A DNA stretch of 64,000 bases. Source: Jannaschia sp. S6380. GTDB lineage: Bacteria; Pseudomonadota; Alphaproteobacteria; Rhodobacterales; Rhodobacteraceae. Positions 35,896 to 46,431 of the stretch are shown here, piece by piece. Location of the stretch: contig NZ_JALKAS010000001.1 of assembly GCF_023015695.1 (NCBI RefSeq), forward strand, positions 1,798,001 through 1,862,000, read 5' to 3'. The position numbers and the translations under genes are program-made. The first letter of the stretch is position 1; the number at the start of each line of letters is the position of its first letter. The notes beneath the pieces are model-generated. The model was given only the letters and a program-made list of their open reading frames with translations. It made no database searches and was not told where the DNA came from.

Positions 35896-36789
35896 ATGAT
35901 GCTGCATGTCCTGGCCACCCTCGTGCTGACGCTGGTGCCGGTCGCGCCGGCGGCGGCCGATCCGCCCCGCCCCATCTGGTGCTCGGAAGGCCGGTTCGGG
36001 CCGCGCCACTGCATCCGCCCTGACAGCTTCGCCGCCGACACCTGCGCCCAAATCGAGGCGGAGGCGCGGCTGCACGGTCTGCCCCCGGCCTTTTTCGCGC
36101 GGCTCTTGTGGCAGGAGAGTCGCTTCGACCCCAACGCCGTCAGCCCGATGCGTGCGATGGGCATCGCGCAATTCATCGCGCCGACCGCGCGCCTGCGCGG
36201 CCTAGGCGACCCGTTCAACCCCGCCGAGGCGATCGAGAAATCGGCCGAGTATCTGGGCGAGATGACACAGCGCTACGGCAATGTCGGGCTGGCCGCGATC
36301 GGCTACAACGGCGGCGAGCGGAGGGCCGAGGGCTGGATCGCCCGGACCGGGGGCCTGGCGCGCGAAACGATCGACTATGTCGCGATCATCACCGGCAAGA
36401 CTGTCGAGGATTGGCGCGATGCGCCGCCGCAGGACCTGTCCTTCGACCTCGACGGGGATACGCCGTTCCGCGCGGCTTGCGAGGCGATGGCCGTCGACCG
36501 CCGCCTGACGCCCCTGGTTCCGCCCCCGCCGCCGCTGTCGCCTTGGGGCGTCCAAGTCGGCTATGGCACCAGCCAGGCCACGGCCCGCGCATCATTCGAG
36601 CGTCTGACGCGGGGGTGCCGGTCGGCGGCACCGGCATCGAGCCTGGAATTCGTGCGGCTGGACCGGCGCGGCCCCGGGCGGCCGACCATCGTGGCGGCGC
36701 GGTTGGGCGCCGGATCGCGGGGCGAGGCGATCCGGCTTTGCCGCGCGATCGCCAGGGCCGGCTGCACCTGTCGGGCCTATCGCAACTGA
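35896..36789 (+). CDS. Periplasmic lytic transglycosylase
   Basis: A 297-aa exported enzyme cleaving the glycan strands of peptidoglycan. The signal peptide ends near residue 21 (PAAAD). The SLT domain (about residues 50-190) has the catalytic Glu74 in WQESRFDPNAVSP, followed by GIAQFIAPT and the YNGGERR segment. The last 90 residues (PWGVQVGYGTSQATARASFERL onward, with VARL and CRAI later) look like a SPOR-type or related binding domain, preceded by a Pro-rich linker. The ATG at 35896 fits the signal peptide. It stands alone between ftsY and LysE. Confidence 0.9.
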   Translation: MMLHVLATLVLTLVPVAPAAADPPRPIWCSEGRFGPRHCIRPDSFAADTCAQIEAEARLHGLPPAFFARLLWQESRFDPNAVSPMRAMGIAQFIAPTARLRGLGDPFNPAEAIEKSAEYLGEMTQRYGNVGLAAIGYNGGERRAEGWIARTGGLARETIDYVAIITGKTVEDWRDAPPQDLSFDLDGDTPFRAACEAMAVDRRLTPLVPPPPPLSPWGVQVGYGTSQATARASFERLTRGCRSAAPASSLEFVRLDRRGPGRPTIVAARLGAGSRGEAIRLCRAIARAGCTCRAYRN

Positions 36790-36796
36790 GGCGTCC

Positions 36797-37432
36797 TCAG
36801 GCGCGAAGGTCGCGCAATCCGGACAGGAGCAGCGTCGCACCCATCGCTCCGAACGCCGCGGCGAACGCCCCTTCGACCCAGCGGGCGAAGCGGGCATAGG
36901 TGCGGGTGGCAAGCCCCGTCGAAAACAGCACGGCATAAATGCCGTAGATGACGAGCCCGGACACCGCCCCGACCGGGCCGAAGGCCAGCACCTGCAAGGG
37001 CGAAAGCCCCAGGCCGAACAGGAAGGTCGCCACGGCCGCCCACATCAACGCGGCCTTCGGATTGGTCAGCACGACCAGGAAACCCCGCCGCCAGGCCGCG
37101 ACATCACCGATCGCTTCCGCCCGCGCGCCGATCCGGGTGTCGCCGCCGCGCCACGTCGCGCGCGCCGCGCGCAACGCCAGGAACATCAGGTACCCCCCGC
37201 CCGCCAGCTTCATCAGGCCGAGCGAGAGTGGATAGGCCAGCAGCAGCGCACCGAGGCCGAACGCGGTCGTCAATGACCAGACCAGCATGCCCGAGGCCAC
37301 GCCCACCACGACCCACAGGGCCGGCCGCCGCCCCGCCCCCAGCGCGACGGATGCGACCGCAACGAGGTTCGGGCCCGGCGAGGCCTGCGCGGCGATCACG
37401 CCGAGCCATGTGATAAGAAACGCCTCGATCAT
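36797..37432 (-). CDS. LysE/RhtB family amino-acid exporter
   Basis: A 211-aa inner-membrane protein with six hydrophobic helices. ASPGPNLVAVASVALGAGRR (about residues 17-36) and VLTNPKAALMW are hallmarks of the LysE/RhtB family, which exports amino acids such as homoserine or threonine. The start overlaps the preceding gene stop by ATGA, so it is translated with the NuoE/NuoF fusion gene, an unexpected pairing. Substrate unknown. Confidence 0.9.
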   Translation of the reverse strand: MIEAFLITWLGVIAAQASPGPNLVAVASVALGAGRRPALWVVVGVASGMLVWSLTTAFGLGALLLAYPLSLGLMKLAGGGYLMFLALRAARATWRGGDTRIGARAEAIGDVAAWRRGFLVVLTNPKAALMWAAVATFLFGLGLSPLQVLAFGPVGAVSGLVIYGIYAVLFSTGLATRTYARFARWVEGAFAAAFGAMGATLLLSGLRDLRA

Positions 37433-39177
37433 GCGCCGCCCTCCAGTCCCTGGGCCGTGTCGTATCCGGTCGTCGGCGGCACCTTCGCCCCGACCTCGTC
37501 CGCGAAATGCCGGATCGTCAGGCGGATCGGGTTCGGCGCCGCCTGCCCCAGGCCGCAGATCGACGCATCGGCCATGGCTTGGCACAGCTCCTCCAGAAGA
37601 TCCGTGTCCCAGCGGTCCGCCTGCATCAGCTTGACCGCCTTTTCGCAGCCCACCCGGCAGGGCGTACACTGCCCGCAACTCTCGGCCTCGAAGAAGCGCA
37701 GCATGTTCAGCGCCGCCGCCTTGGCGCTGTCCTGGTCCGACAGCACCACCACTGCGGCCGAGCCGATGAACGAGCCGTGCGGCTGCAGCGTGTCGAAGTC
37801 GAGCGGGACGTCGTCCAGCGTGGCCGGCAAGAGCCCCGAGGACGGACCGCCCGGCTGGTAGGCCTTGAAGGCATGCCCCTCGGCCATACCGCCCGCCGCA
37901 TCGATGACGTCGATGATGGTGGAGCCCGCGGGCAGCACGTGAACGCCCGGATCCCGCACGCGGCCCGACACCGAGAAGCTGCGCAGACCCTTGCGGCCGT
38001 TCCGTTCGTGCGCGGCCAGGATCTCCGGCCCCTCGCGCAGGATGCGGGCGATCCAGTGGCAGGTCTCGATATTGTGGACCAGGGTCGGGCGTCCGAAGAG
38101 TCCGACCTGCGCCACGTAGGGCGGTCGGTGGCGCGGCAGCCCGCGCTTGCCCTCGATCGACTCGATCATGGCGCTTTCCTCGCCGCAGATATAGGCGCCC
38201 GCGCCGCGACGCAGTTCGACATGCCCCGGTACGACGATCCCGGCCCGTTCCAGCGCGGCGATCTCGCGGCGCAGGATCTCCAGCACGGCGGGGTACTCGT
38301 CACGCATGTAGATATAGACCCGATCCGCCTCGACGGCCCATGCGGCAACCAGCATCCCTTCGAGGAAGAGATGCGGGACCCGTTCCAGATAGTAGCGGTC
38401 CTTGAACGTGCCCGGTTCGCCCTCGTCGCCGTTGACGGCCATCAGGCGCGGTCCGGGATTGGCGCGCACGAAACCCCACTTCTTGCCCGACGGGAAGCCC
38501 GCGCCCCCCAGCCCCCGCAGCCCGCTTTCGGCGACCTTGGCCTGCGCATGTTCCCAATCACCGTCCCGGCGCAGATCGGCCAGCGTCGCATAGCCACCTG
38601 CCCCTCGATACGCATCCAGCCCTTCGTATCCGGGGATGACGGGATGGACGTCGCCCGCGTCGATCACCGCCTGCGCGGCGGCGGGGGTGGCATGGTCGAC
38701 ATGGCGGTGGCCGATCTCCAACACGGGGGCAGTGTCGCAGCGGCCCATGCAAGGTGCGCGCAGCACGCGGACGCGCGATGGATCGTGGCCCGCCTCAAGC
38801 GCCGCGATCAGCGCCTCCGACCCGGCGAGTTCGCAGGAAAGCGAATCGCAGACCCGGATGGTCAGGTCCGGCGGCGGCGCGTCGTCTTCGCGGCGCGGGT
38901 CGAAATGGGCATAGAATGTCGCAACCTCCCAGATCTCGGCCATCGACAGGCGCATTTCCTCGGCCAGCGCGCGCAGATGCGCGGCGGACAGGTGGCCATG
39001 GGCGTCCTGGATCAGGTGCAGGAACTCGATCAGCAGGTCGCGGTCGCGCGGCCGGTCGCCCAGCAGGGTCCGGATTTCGGCCAGGGCCGCATCGTCGTAC
39101 TGGCGCCCCTTGGGTGTCGCCCGTCCCCGGCCCTTGCCGGACTTCCAGACACCCTTGGCTTCGTTCGCATCCAGCAT
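37429..39177 (-). CDS. Fused NuoE/NuoF-type NADH-binding flavoprotein (formate dehydrogenase beta-like)
   Basis: A 582-aa protein joining a NuoE-like 2Fe-2S thioredoxin-fold domain (Cys110, Cys115, Cys143, Cys147) to a NuoF-like domain. The latter has the NADH/FMN region LRGLGGAGFPSGKKW, the segment CGEESAMIESIEG and the 4Fe-4S motif CGQCTPCRVGCEK. Such fusions are the diaphorase subunit of NAD-dependent formate dehydrogenases and hydrogenases. No catalytic molybdenum subunit, FdhD or other complex gene is present in the neighbourhood, and LysE follows with an ATGA overlap. The partner must be elsewhere, or the subunit has another use. Confidence 0.88.
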   Translation of the reverse strand: MLDANEAKGVWKSGKGRGRATPKGRQYDDAALAEIRTLLGDRPRDRDLLIEFLHLIQDAHGHLSAAHLRALAEEMRLSMAEIWEVATFYAHFDPRREDDAPPPDLTIRVCDSLSCELAGSEALIAALEAGHDPSRVRVLRAPCMGRCDTAPVLEIGHRHVDHATPAAAQAVIDAGDVHPVIPGYEGLDAYRGAGGYATLADLRRDGDWEHAQAKVAESGLRGLGGAGFPSGKKWGFVRANPGPRLMAVNGDEGEPGTFKDRYYLERVPHLFLEGMLVAAWAVEADRVYIYMRDEYPAVLEILRREIAALERAGIVVPGHVELRRGAGAYICGEESAMIESIEGKRGLPRHRPPYVAQVGLFGRPTLVHNIETCHWIARILREGPEILAAHERNGRKGLRSFSVSGRVRDPGVHVLPAGSTIIDVIDAAGGMAEGHAFKAYQPGGPSSGLLPATLDDVPLDFDTLQPHGSFIGSAAVVVLSDQDSAKAAALNMLRFFEAESCGQCTPCRVGCEKAVKLMQADRWDTDLLEELCQAMADASICGLGQAAPNPIRLTIRHFADEVGAKVPPTTGYDTAQGLEGGA

Positions 39178-39465
39178 GACGGGTTTCCCTCGTTGATCGC
39201 CCCCGTGCCGAGCCTAGGTTACCGGGACCTGCCGCGAAGGGGCGATTGCGACACCACCGTCGCGTTTTGCGCAGCCGAGCAGGGCGACACAAGCGCTCGC
39301 GGCGGTCCCCGGGGCCATTTCCCGTTCCGGCTTCATCCTACCGCATGGCGGAGGTTCGCGTGTCGAGCCCCGATGGCCATGCCACATCAATCCGCGACGG
39401 CGCACCCCGCGCGGTATGGACAGCCCCGATCCGGTTGGCGAGTGTGCCGCGAGAGGAGAACCGAA

Positions 39466-39873
39466 ATGCGCCTGACCGCGGCCCTGAGCCTTCTGATTGC
39501 CCTGACGACGTCGCCCTCCCTGGCCGAACGCGTCGTCACCGCCGAGGAATTCGCCGAGATGGTGACCGGACGGACGCTGCATTTCGACCGGTTCGGGCGT
39601 CCGTTTGGGTCGGAGCAGTATTTTGATGACAAGCGCGTCATCTGGGCCTTCGAAGGCGGCACCTGCCAGCGGGGCATCTGGTTCGAGAACACCGAGGGAC
39701 AGATATGCTTCGTCTACGATGACGACCCGTCCCCGCAGTGCTGGGACTTTCTCCAGACGGATGACGGCGCCTTTCACGCGCGGCTGGATGGCGAGGACCC
39801 CGAATCGGACCTGGTGACCCGCGATGTGGGAACCGACGCGCTGGACTGCCCCCTTCCCGATCTGGGCGTCTGA
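39466..39873 (+). CDS. Conserved periplasmic protein, paralogue of the gene at 43414
   Basis: A 135-aa exported protein. A signal peptide (residues 1-20, ending LAE) is followed by a compact domain with RVVTAEEFAEMVTG, WAFEGGTC, ICFVYDDDP and a CW pair. Four conserved cysteines suggest a disulfide-stabilised fold. GAGAGGAG precedes the ATG at 39466. The same pattern occurs in the gene at 43414-43812, so the two are paralogues. I recognise this as a family found in Rhodobacterales but know of no function. It diverges from the NuoE/NuoF fusion gene. Confidence 0.72.
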   Translation: MRLTAALSLLIALTTSPSLAERVVTAEEFAEMVTGRTLHFDRFGRPFGSEQYFDDKRVIWAFEGGTCQRGIWFENTEGQICFVYDDDPSPQCWDFLQTDDGAFHARLDGEDPESDLVTRDVGTDALDCPLPDLGV

Positions 39874-40429
39874 CCGCCGCGCCCCAACCAACCGCCCCGT
39901 GACCGAACCGGCCCTGATCCTCACGCCTGCGCGAGACCGGGCAAATGGTTCGTGAGGGCGGTGCGTCGCGGTGGGCCGTTTGTGCATAGGCGCACCGTAT
40001 TCAAGCGAATGTCACGCATCCGTTTCTTGAATCGCAGAGGGACAAGGTTGCATCCTATATCTATCGAGCGGGCCATAGGTCCGACCCGATGAACGGTCCG
40101 ACGCCAAGGGGCATAGGGCACGGTTCAGAAAGATCTCGCCAACCCGGGCTGCCGTGGCGTTTCGCTGCGGCACCGTCCCTCTTGATCAGGAGTCTGCCAT
40201 ACCGAGCAACCCTCCCCACTGACCTTCGGTCCCTCCGCCCGGTCGAAATGACAACCGGCGCGGCGATCTTCTACTGCATCCGCGCCGAAGATCTGGAACC
40301 CGCTGGAGTCCTCCGCCGTCCGGCCGGCCGATCGCCGTCTCTCCCCCAGATCCCCGCGATCGCGCCATGCCGGGCCCGGTGCGGCCCCCGTCCCGAAAGG
40401 GCGGGGGCCGTTCGGGTATCACATGCCGG
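39874..40429. other. 556-bp non-coding interval
   Basis: No convincing gene lies here; the open frames on either strand lack ribosome binding sites and show no domain. The right end holds the xseA hairpin (40382-40410). At 40256-40293 two overlapping, mutually exclusive inverted repeats are seen: CGGCGCGG with CCGCGCCG (8 bp) and GATCTT with AAGATC (6 bp). A small RNA or a long 5'/3' untranslated region is possible. AT-richer sequence at about 40010-40075 could hold a promoter, but no clear -35/-10 pair is seen. Confidence 0.5.
40382..40410 (-). terminator. Hairpin terminator of xseA
   Basis: CGGCCCCCG (40382-40390) pairs with CGGGGGCCG (40402-40410); inside, CCC/GGG close a GAAA tetraloop on the plus strand, with a single bulged T. 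It starts 20 nt past the xseA stop. No T-run follows on the minus strand, so termination may be partial. Confidence 0.6.
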
Positions 40430-41986
40430 TCAGAACAAATCGCCCTGATCGGGCGGCGGGGGCTTGGCGCGCGGCGTACGCCGCGTGGCGCCGGTCACCG
40501 CCTCAACACGGTCATCGTCGCCAGCGAATTGTATCGTGATCCGTCCCGCGGCTCGTGCCGAGGCCGCGTCTGTCACGATGCCGTCGCTGTCGCGCACGAC
40601 CGCGAAACCGCGTTCCAGCGTGCGCTCATACCCAAGGGAGGCAAGCAGCCGGCCGAGCGCCACGACACGCTCGCGCAGCTTGGTCTGACGCGCGGCAACA
40701 ACGACCGCGAAACGCCCATCGACGTTGTCCAGCCGCCCCACCGCATCGGTCAGGCGACGTCGAAGCGGGTCTGGCGACAACCGCGCCGTTCTTCGCGCCA
40801 ACTCCTCCGAGGCACGCGAAACCGCCCGCGGCATCGCGGCGGCCAGGCGCAGCGACAACTGATCCAGCCGCCGCCCCTCGGCAGCGAGGCGAGAGCCGAG
40901 GCCGTGCGGCGCGCTGCGCCCCTCCAGCCGCGACAGGGCGACACGGGCCCGGGCCGTTCGCGCGCGCAGACTGGCCGGCAGCCGGTCGCCCGCGAGGTCG
41001 AGACGCTGGCGTGCCGGTGCGAGCAGGGCGTCGCGCCGGGGCAAGCCGCGCGACAGATCGGCCCAGCGTTGGCGCCGCGCCGTCACCCCCGCCCGCACGG
41101 CCCGCGCCTGGCGCATGCCCAGATCCTGGACCGCCGCGGCCAGATCCAGCCGGACCGGAACCGCCATTTCGGCCGCCGCGGTGGGCGTCGGGGCGCGGCG
41201 GTCGGATGCGTGATCGATCAGCGTCGTGTCCGTTTCGTGCCCGACCGCCGATATCAGGGGGATGTCGCAATCGGCGACGGCCCGCACGACGATCTCCTCG
41301 TTGAAGCCCCACAGATCCTCGATCGAGCCGCCGCCGCGCGCGACGATCAGAAGGTCGGGACGGGGGATCGCTCCGCCCGGGGGAAGTGCCGTGAACCCCC
41401 GGATCGCGTTTGCGACTTCGGCGGCGGAGGTCTTGCCCTGCACGGCGACGGGCCAAATCAGGACGTGGCGCGGAAACCGCTCCCGCAGGCGGTGCAGGAT
41501 GTCCCGGATCACCGCCCCCTGCGGCGACGTCACCACCCCGATCACGGCGGGCAGGAAGGGAAGCCGCTGCTTACGCTCGGCATCGAACAGACCCTCGGCC
41601 GCCAAGGCCGCGCGCCGCTTTTCCAGCATCGCCATCAGGGCACCGGCGCCCGCGACCTCCATCGCATCGACGTTCAGGTTATATTTCGACTGTGCGCCGA
41701 AGGCCGAGAGGCGCCCGGTGACGATGACCTCCATCCCCTCCTCGGGGGTGACGGAAAGCTGCGCGATCTGACCCTTCCAGGTGGTGCAGGCCAGCACGTT
41801 CCGCTCGTCCTTGATGTCGTAGTAGAGATGCCCCGACCGCGCGCGAAAGATCCGCCCGATTTCCCCCTTCACGCGGATCCGTCCGAAGTTGTCCTCCAGC
41901 GCGCGCTTCACCGCGCCGGAAATCTCCGATACGGTGTATTCGGCCTCGTTCCGGCGCGGCGCGGGATCGTCGATCAGGTCGTCCAT
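40430..41986 (-). CDS. xseA: Exodeoxyribonuclease VII large subunit
   Basis: A 518-aa subunit of ExoVII, a single-strand DNA exonuclease acting with XseB. The N-terminal OB fold (about residues 15-120; YTVSEISGAVKRALED, GHLYYDIKDE) is followed by the nuclease core with VARGGGSIEDLWGFNEE and SAVGHETDTTLID. A long coiled-coil middle and a C-terminal beta segment follow, ending in a basic, Pro-rich tail DQGDLF. The small subunit gene is not in the window. It diverges from purD. Confidence 0.95.
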   Translation of the reverse strand: MDDLIDDPAPRRNEAEYTVSEISGAVKRALEDNFGRIRVKGEIGRIFRARSGHLYYDIKDERNVLACTTWKGQIAQLSVTPEEGMEVIVTGRLSAFGAQSKYNLNVDAMEVAGAGALMAMLEKRRAALAAEGLFDAERKQRLPFLPAVIGVVTSPQGAVIRDILHRLRERFPRHVLIWPVAVQGKTSAAEVANAIRGFTALPPGGAIPRPDLLIVARGGGSIEDLWGFNEEIVVRAVADCDIPLISAVGHETDTTLIDHASDRRAPTPTAAAEMAVPVRLDLAAAVQDLGMRQARAVRAGVTARRQRWADLSRGLPRRDALLAPARQRLDLAGDRLPASLRARTARARVALSRLEGRSAPHGLGSRLAAEGRRLDQLSLRLAAAMPRAVSRASEELARRTARLSPDPLRRRLTDAVGRLDNVDGRFAVVVAARQTKLRERVVALGRLLASLGYERTLERGFAVVRDSDGIVTDAASARAAGRITIQFAGDDDRVEAVTGATRRTPRAKPPPPDQGDLF

Positions 41987-42125
41987 GGCCCCGGTCTAGC
42001 GCGGCGCCCGGGCCGGCGCGATAGGCAAACGCGGCATCCCCGGCACGCGCGCGGACCGCGGCCTTGTCCTCGGGCCGGGGGGTGCCTAAACCCGGAACGC
42101 GCGCGACGGGACGGGGGACGCGGCC

Positions 42126-43382
42126 ATGAATATCCTGATCCTTGGCGGCGGCGGACGCGAACACGCGCTGGCCTGGGCGGTGCTGCAGAACCCGAAATGC
42201 GACCGCCTGGTGGTGGCGCCCGGCAATGCCGGCATCGCCGAAATCGCGGAATGCGCGGCGCTCGACATCCTCGACGGATCGGCCGTCGCCGCCTTTGCCG
42301 ATGAGGAGAGCATCGATTTCGTCATCATCGGCCCCGAGGCGCCGCTGGCCGCCGGTGTGTCGGACATGCTGACCGAGGCCGGGATCGCGGTCTTCGGCCC
42401 CTCCGCCGCTGCCGCGCGGCTGGAGGCGTCGAAGGCGTTCACCAAGGAGATCTGCGCCGCCGTGGGCGCGCCGACCGCCGCCTACGACCGGTTCGACGAT
42501 CAAGCGGCGGCACGCGCCGGCCTGGCCGACCGGACGCTGCCCATCGTGGTCAAGGCGGACGGGCTCGCCGCCGGCAAGGGCGTGACCGTGGCCGAGACAC
42601 GGGCGGAGGCCGAGGCCGCGCTGGCCGAGATCTTCGACGGCGCGCATGGCCGGGCCGAGGTGGTGATCGAGGATTTCCTGCGCGGCGAGGAAGCGTCGTT
42701 CTTCTGCCTCGTCGATGGCGAGACGGTCCTGCCCATCGGGACGGCGCAGGATCACAAGCGGGTTGGCGAAGGCGACACCGGCCCCAACACCGGCGGCATG
42801 GGCGCCTATTCCCCCGCGCCCGTGATGACGGCCGCGGTCGAGACGCGCGCCCTGGAGGAAATCGTCCGCCCCACCATGGCCGAGATGGCGCGCCGCGGCA
42901 CACGCATGCGCGGCGTGCTGTTCGTTGGCCTGATGATCGAGGACGGCGCACCCAGCCTGGTGGAATACAACGTCCGCTTCGGCGACCCGGAATGCCAGTG
43001 CCTGATGATGCGGCTGGGCGGGCAGGCGCTCGACCTGATGCTGGCCTGCGCCGGGGGGCGGTTGGCCGAGGCGCAGGTGAATTGGGCCGAGGATCACGCG
43101 ATCTGCGTCGTGCTGGCCGCAGAAGGGTATCCCGGCGATTATGCGAAGGGGACGGAGATCCGCGGGCTCGACACTCTGCCGCGCGACAGTCGGAACATGG
43201 TGTTCCATGCCGGCACGGCGATGCGTGACCACCGATTGGTCGCCGCCGGGGGCCGTGTCCTGGGGGTCACCGCACGGGGCGACGACCTGATGGCCGCGCG
43301 CGATCGCGCCTATGCCATGGTCGACGCCATCGACTGGCCCGACGGGATATGCCGGCGCGATATCGGCTGGCGCGCGCTTTGA
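42126..43382 (+). CDS. purD: Phosphoribosylamine-glycine ligase
   Basis: A 418-aa ATP-grasp ligase joining glycine to phosphoribosylamine in the second step of purine synthesis. MNILILGGGGREHALAW opens the protein, and VKADGLAAGKGVTVAE, EDFLRGEEASFF and NTGGMGAYSPAP are diagnostic. Length is normal. The gene diverges from xseA across 139 bp. A second purine gene, purA, lies at 56599-57891. Confidence 0.97.
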   Translation: MNILILGGGGREHALAWAVLQNPKCDRLVVAPGNAGIAEIAECAALDILDGSAVAAFADEESIDFVIIGPEAPLAAGVSDMLTEAGIAVFGPSAAAARLEASKAFTKEICAAVGAPTAAYDRFDDQAAARAGLADRTLPIVVKADGLAAGKGVTVAETRAEAEAALAEIFDGAHGRAEVVIEDFLRGEEASFFCLVDGETVLPIGTAQDHKRVGEGDTGPNTGGMGAYSPAPVMTAAVETRALEEIVRPTMAEMARRGTRMRGVLFVGLMIEDGAPSLVEYNVRFGDPECQCLMMRLGGQALDLMLACAGGRLAEAQVNWAEDHAICVVLAAEGYPGDYAKGTEIRGLDTLPRDSRNMVFHAGTAMRDHRLVAAGGRVLGVTARGDDLMAARDRAYAMVDAIDWPDGICRRDIGWRAL

Positions 43383-43413
43383 CGGATCGGGTGCATCGGG
43401 GCCGGGCCTCTAT

Positions 43414-43812
43414 TCAGGACAACGGCTCTCCGACGCATTCCAGCAGCCGTTTCTCAAAGGTCTTGGCCCATTGCACTTCGGCCGTCCGGGTCGAGCGGAC
43501 ATAGAGTTCCCCCTCCTCCTCGAACGGCCACCAGCAGGACGGACGGCCCGGCGTGTCGTCGTAGACAAAGCAGATCTTGGCACCATGGACCGAGATCGTG
43601 CCCAGCGCGCAGGTCCCGTCCGCGCGGGTCCAGACGCTGCGCTTGCGGTCGACGAACCGCTCCACCCCGACCAGCGAGCCGTCGGTGGCCAGGGCGAACG
43701 AAACCGTTTGGCCGGCCACGAGATCGAGGAACGCCTCGGGCGTGACCACCCGCTCCACCCCGCCGGCCGGCGAGGCGAGCAACAGGGCAACGGCGGCGAC
43801 GCGAAAAGGCAT
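43414..43812 (-). CDS. Conserved periplasmic protein, paralogue of the gene at 39466
   Basis: A 132-aa exported protein with a signal peptide (residues 1-18) and the same core as the 39466 gene: RVVTPEAFLDLVAG, GTCALGTI, ICFVYDDTP and a CW pair. Identity looks concentrated in these blocks, while the C-termini differ. It lies between purD (convergent) and the FG-GAP protein gene, 3 nt downstream of the latter on the same strand. Function unknown. Confidence 0.72.
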   Translation of the reverse strand: MPFRVAAVALLLASPAGGVERVVTPEAFLDLVAGQTVSFALATDGSLVGVERFVDRKRSVWTRADGTCALGTISVHGAKICFVYDDTPGRPSCWWPFEEEGELYVRSTRTAEVQWAKTFEKRLLECVGEPLS

Positions 43813-43815
43813 GCC

Positions 43816-45644
<1,829 letters not shown>

Positions 45645-45648
<4 letters not shown>

Positions 45649-46373
45649 CCCACCGGATCGACGCCATCGACATGGCGCGGGGCATCGCGCTTGCGAACAT
45701 GGTGGCGTTCCACTTCCTGTTCGACCTGCGGATGTTCGGCTACGCGCCGGGGTGGTTCGACTATGGCGCCTGGTTCGACCTTTGGGCCAAGGGCATCGCG
45801 GGCGGGTTCATCCTGTTGGCGGGCCTCGGCCTGTGGCTTGCCCATGGGCACGGCCTCGGCTGGCGGGGGTTCCTGCGACGCCTTGCTGTCCTTGTCGCCG
45901 CCGCGGCCGCCGTCAGTGTCGCGACCTACGTCGCCGTGCCCGGCGCTTGGGTCCAATTCGGCATCCTGCATTCGATCGCGCTGGGGTCGGTATTGGCGCT
46001 GCCGTTTCTGCGCCTGCCGTGGTGGGCGACCGCCCTTGTCGCCGCGGGCATCCTGTGGTGGGGGCCGGGCATTGCCGTGCCGGCCTTCGACGCGCCGTGG
46101 CTGGTCTGGACCGGCCTCGGCACCACGATCCCGCCGATGATCGACTACGAGCCCGTGATCCCATGGGTCGCGCCCATGCTGCTGGGCGTGGCCCTCGGCC
46201 GGCTGGGCGACCGTGTTTGGCGGCGGCTGGGCAATCGGCCCGGGCGTTCGCCGTCGCGGCCGGGCACGCTCCTGGCCTGGGCCGGGCGGCATTCCCTTGC
46301 GGTCTATCTAGTGCATCAGCCGATCCTGATCGGGCTGATCCTCGGGGTCGCCTGGTTGGCCGGGCAGACGTGA
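45645..46373 (+). CDS. DUF1624 (heparan-alpha-glucosaminide N-acetyltransferase-like) membrane protein
   Basis: A 242-aa membrane protein with about seven hydrophobic helices. The start RIDAIDMARGIALANMVAFH is typical of the DUF1624/acyltransferase-3-related family, with SLAVYLVHQP near the C-terminus. Such proteins are predicted to move acetyl groups across the membrane, but the substrate in bacteria is not known. The GTG start is fixed by the GTGA overlap with the lipoprotein gene, so both envelope proteins are coupled. Confidence 0.85.
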
Positions 46374-46374
46374 A

Positions 46375-46400
46375 AACGGGCGCCGCGAGGGGCGCCCGTT
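46375..46400. terminator. Bidirectional terminator between the DUF1624 gene and degP
   Basis: AACGGGCGCC (46375-46384) and GGCGCCCGTT (46391-46400) form a perfect 10-bp stem with a 6-nt loop. On the minus strand, behind degP, TTTT follows, giving a good intrinsic terminator; on the plus strand it directly follows the DUF1624 stop, with weak T content. Confidence 0.85.
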
Positions 46401-46431
46401 CAAGTGGTCCGGTTCGGAGAGGCCGAACGGA

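Noticed and set aside
39874..40429. Possible tRNA or other known RNA gene in the large gap
   Set aside because: No cloverleaf, no GTTCRA T-loop pattern and no CCA end could be found.
40089..40448. A 119-codon plus-strand open frame in the 39874-40429 gap
   Set aside because: No ribosome binding site, unusual amino-acid mix, runs into the xseA terminator and end of xseA; no recognisable domain.
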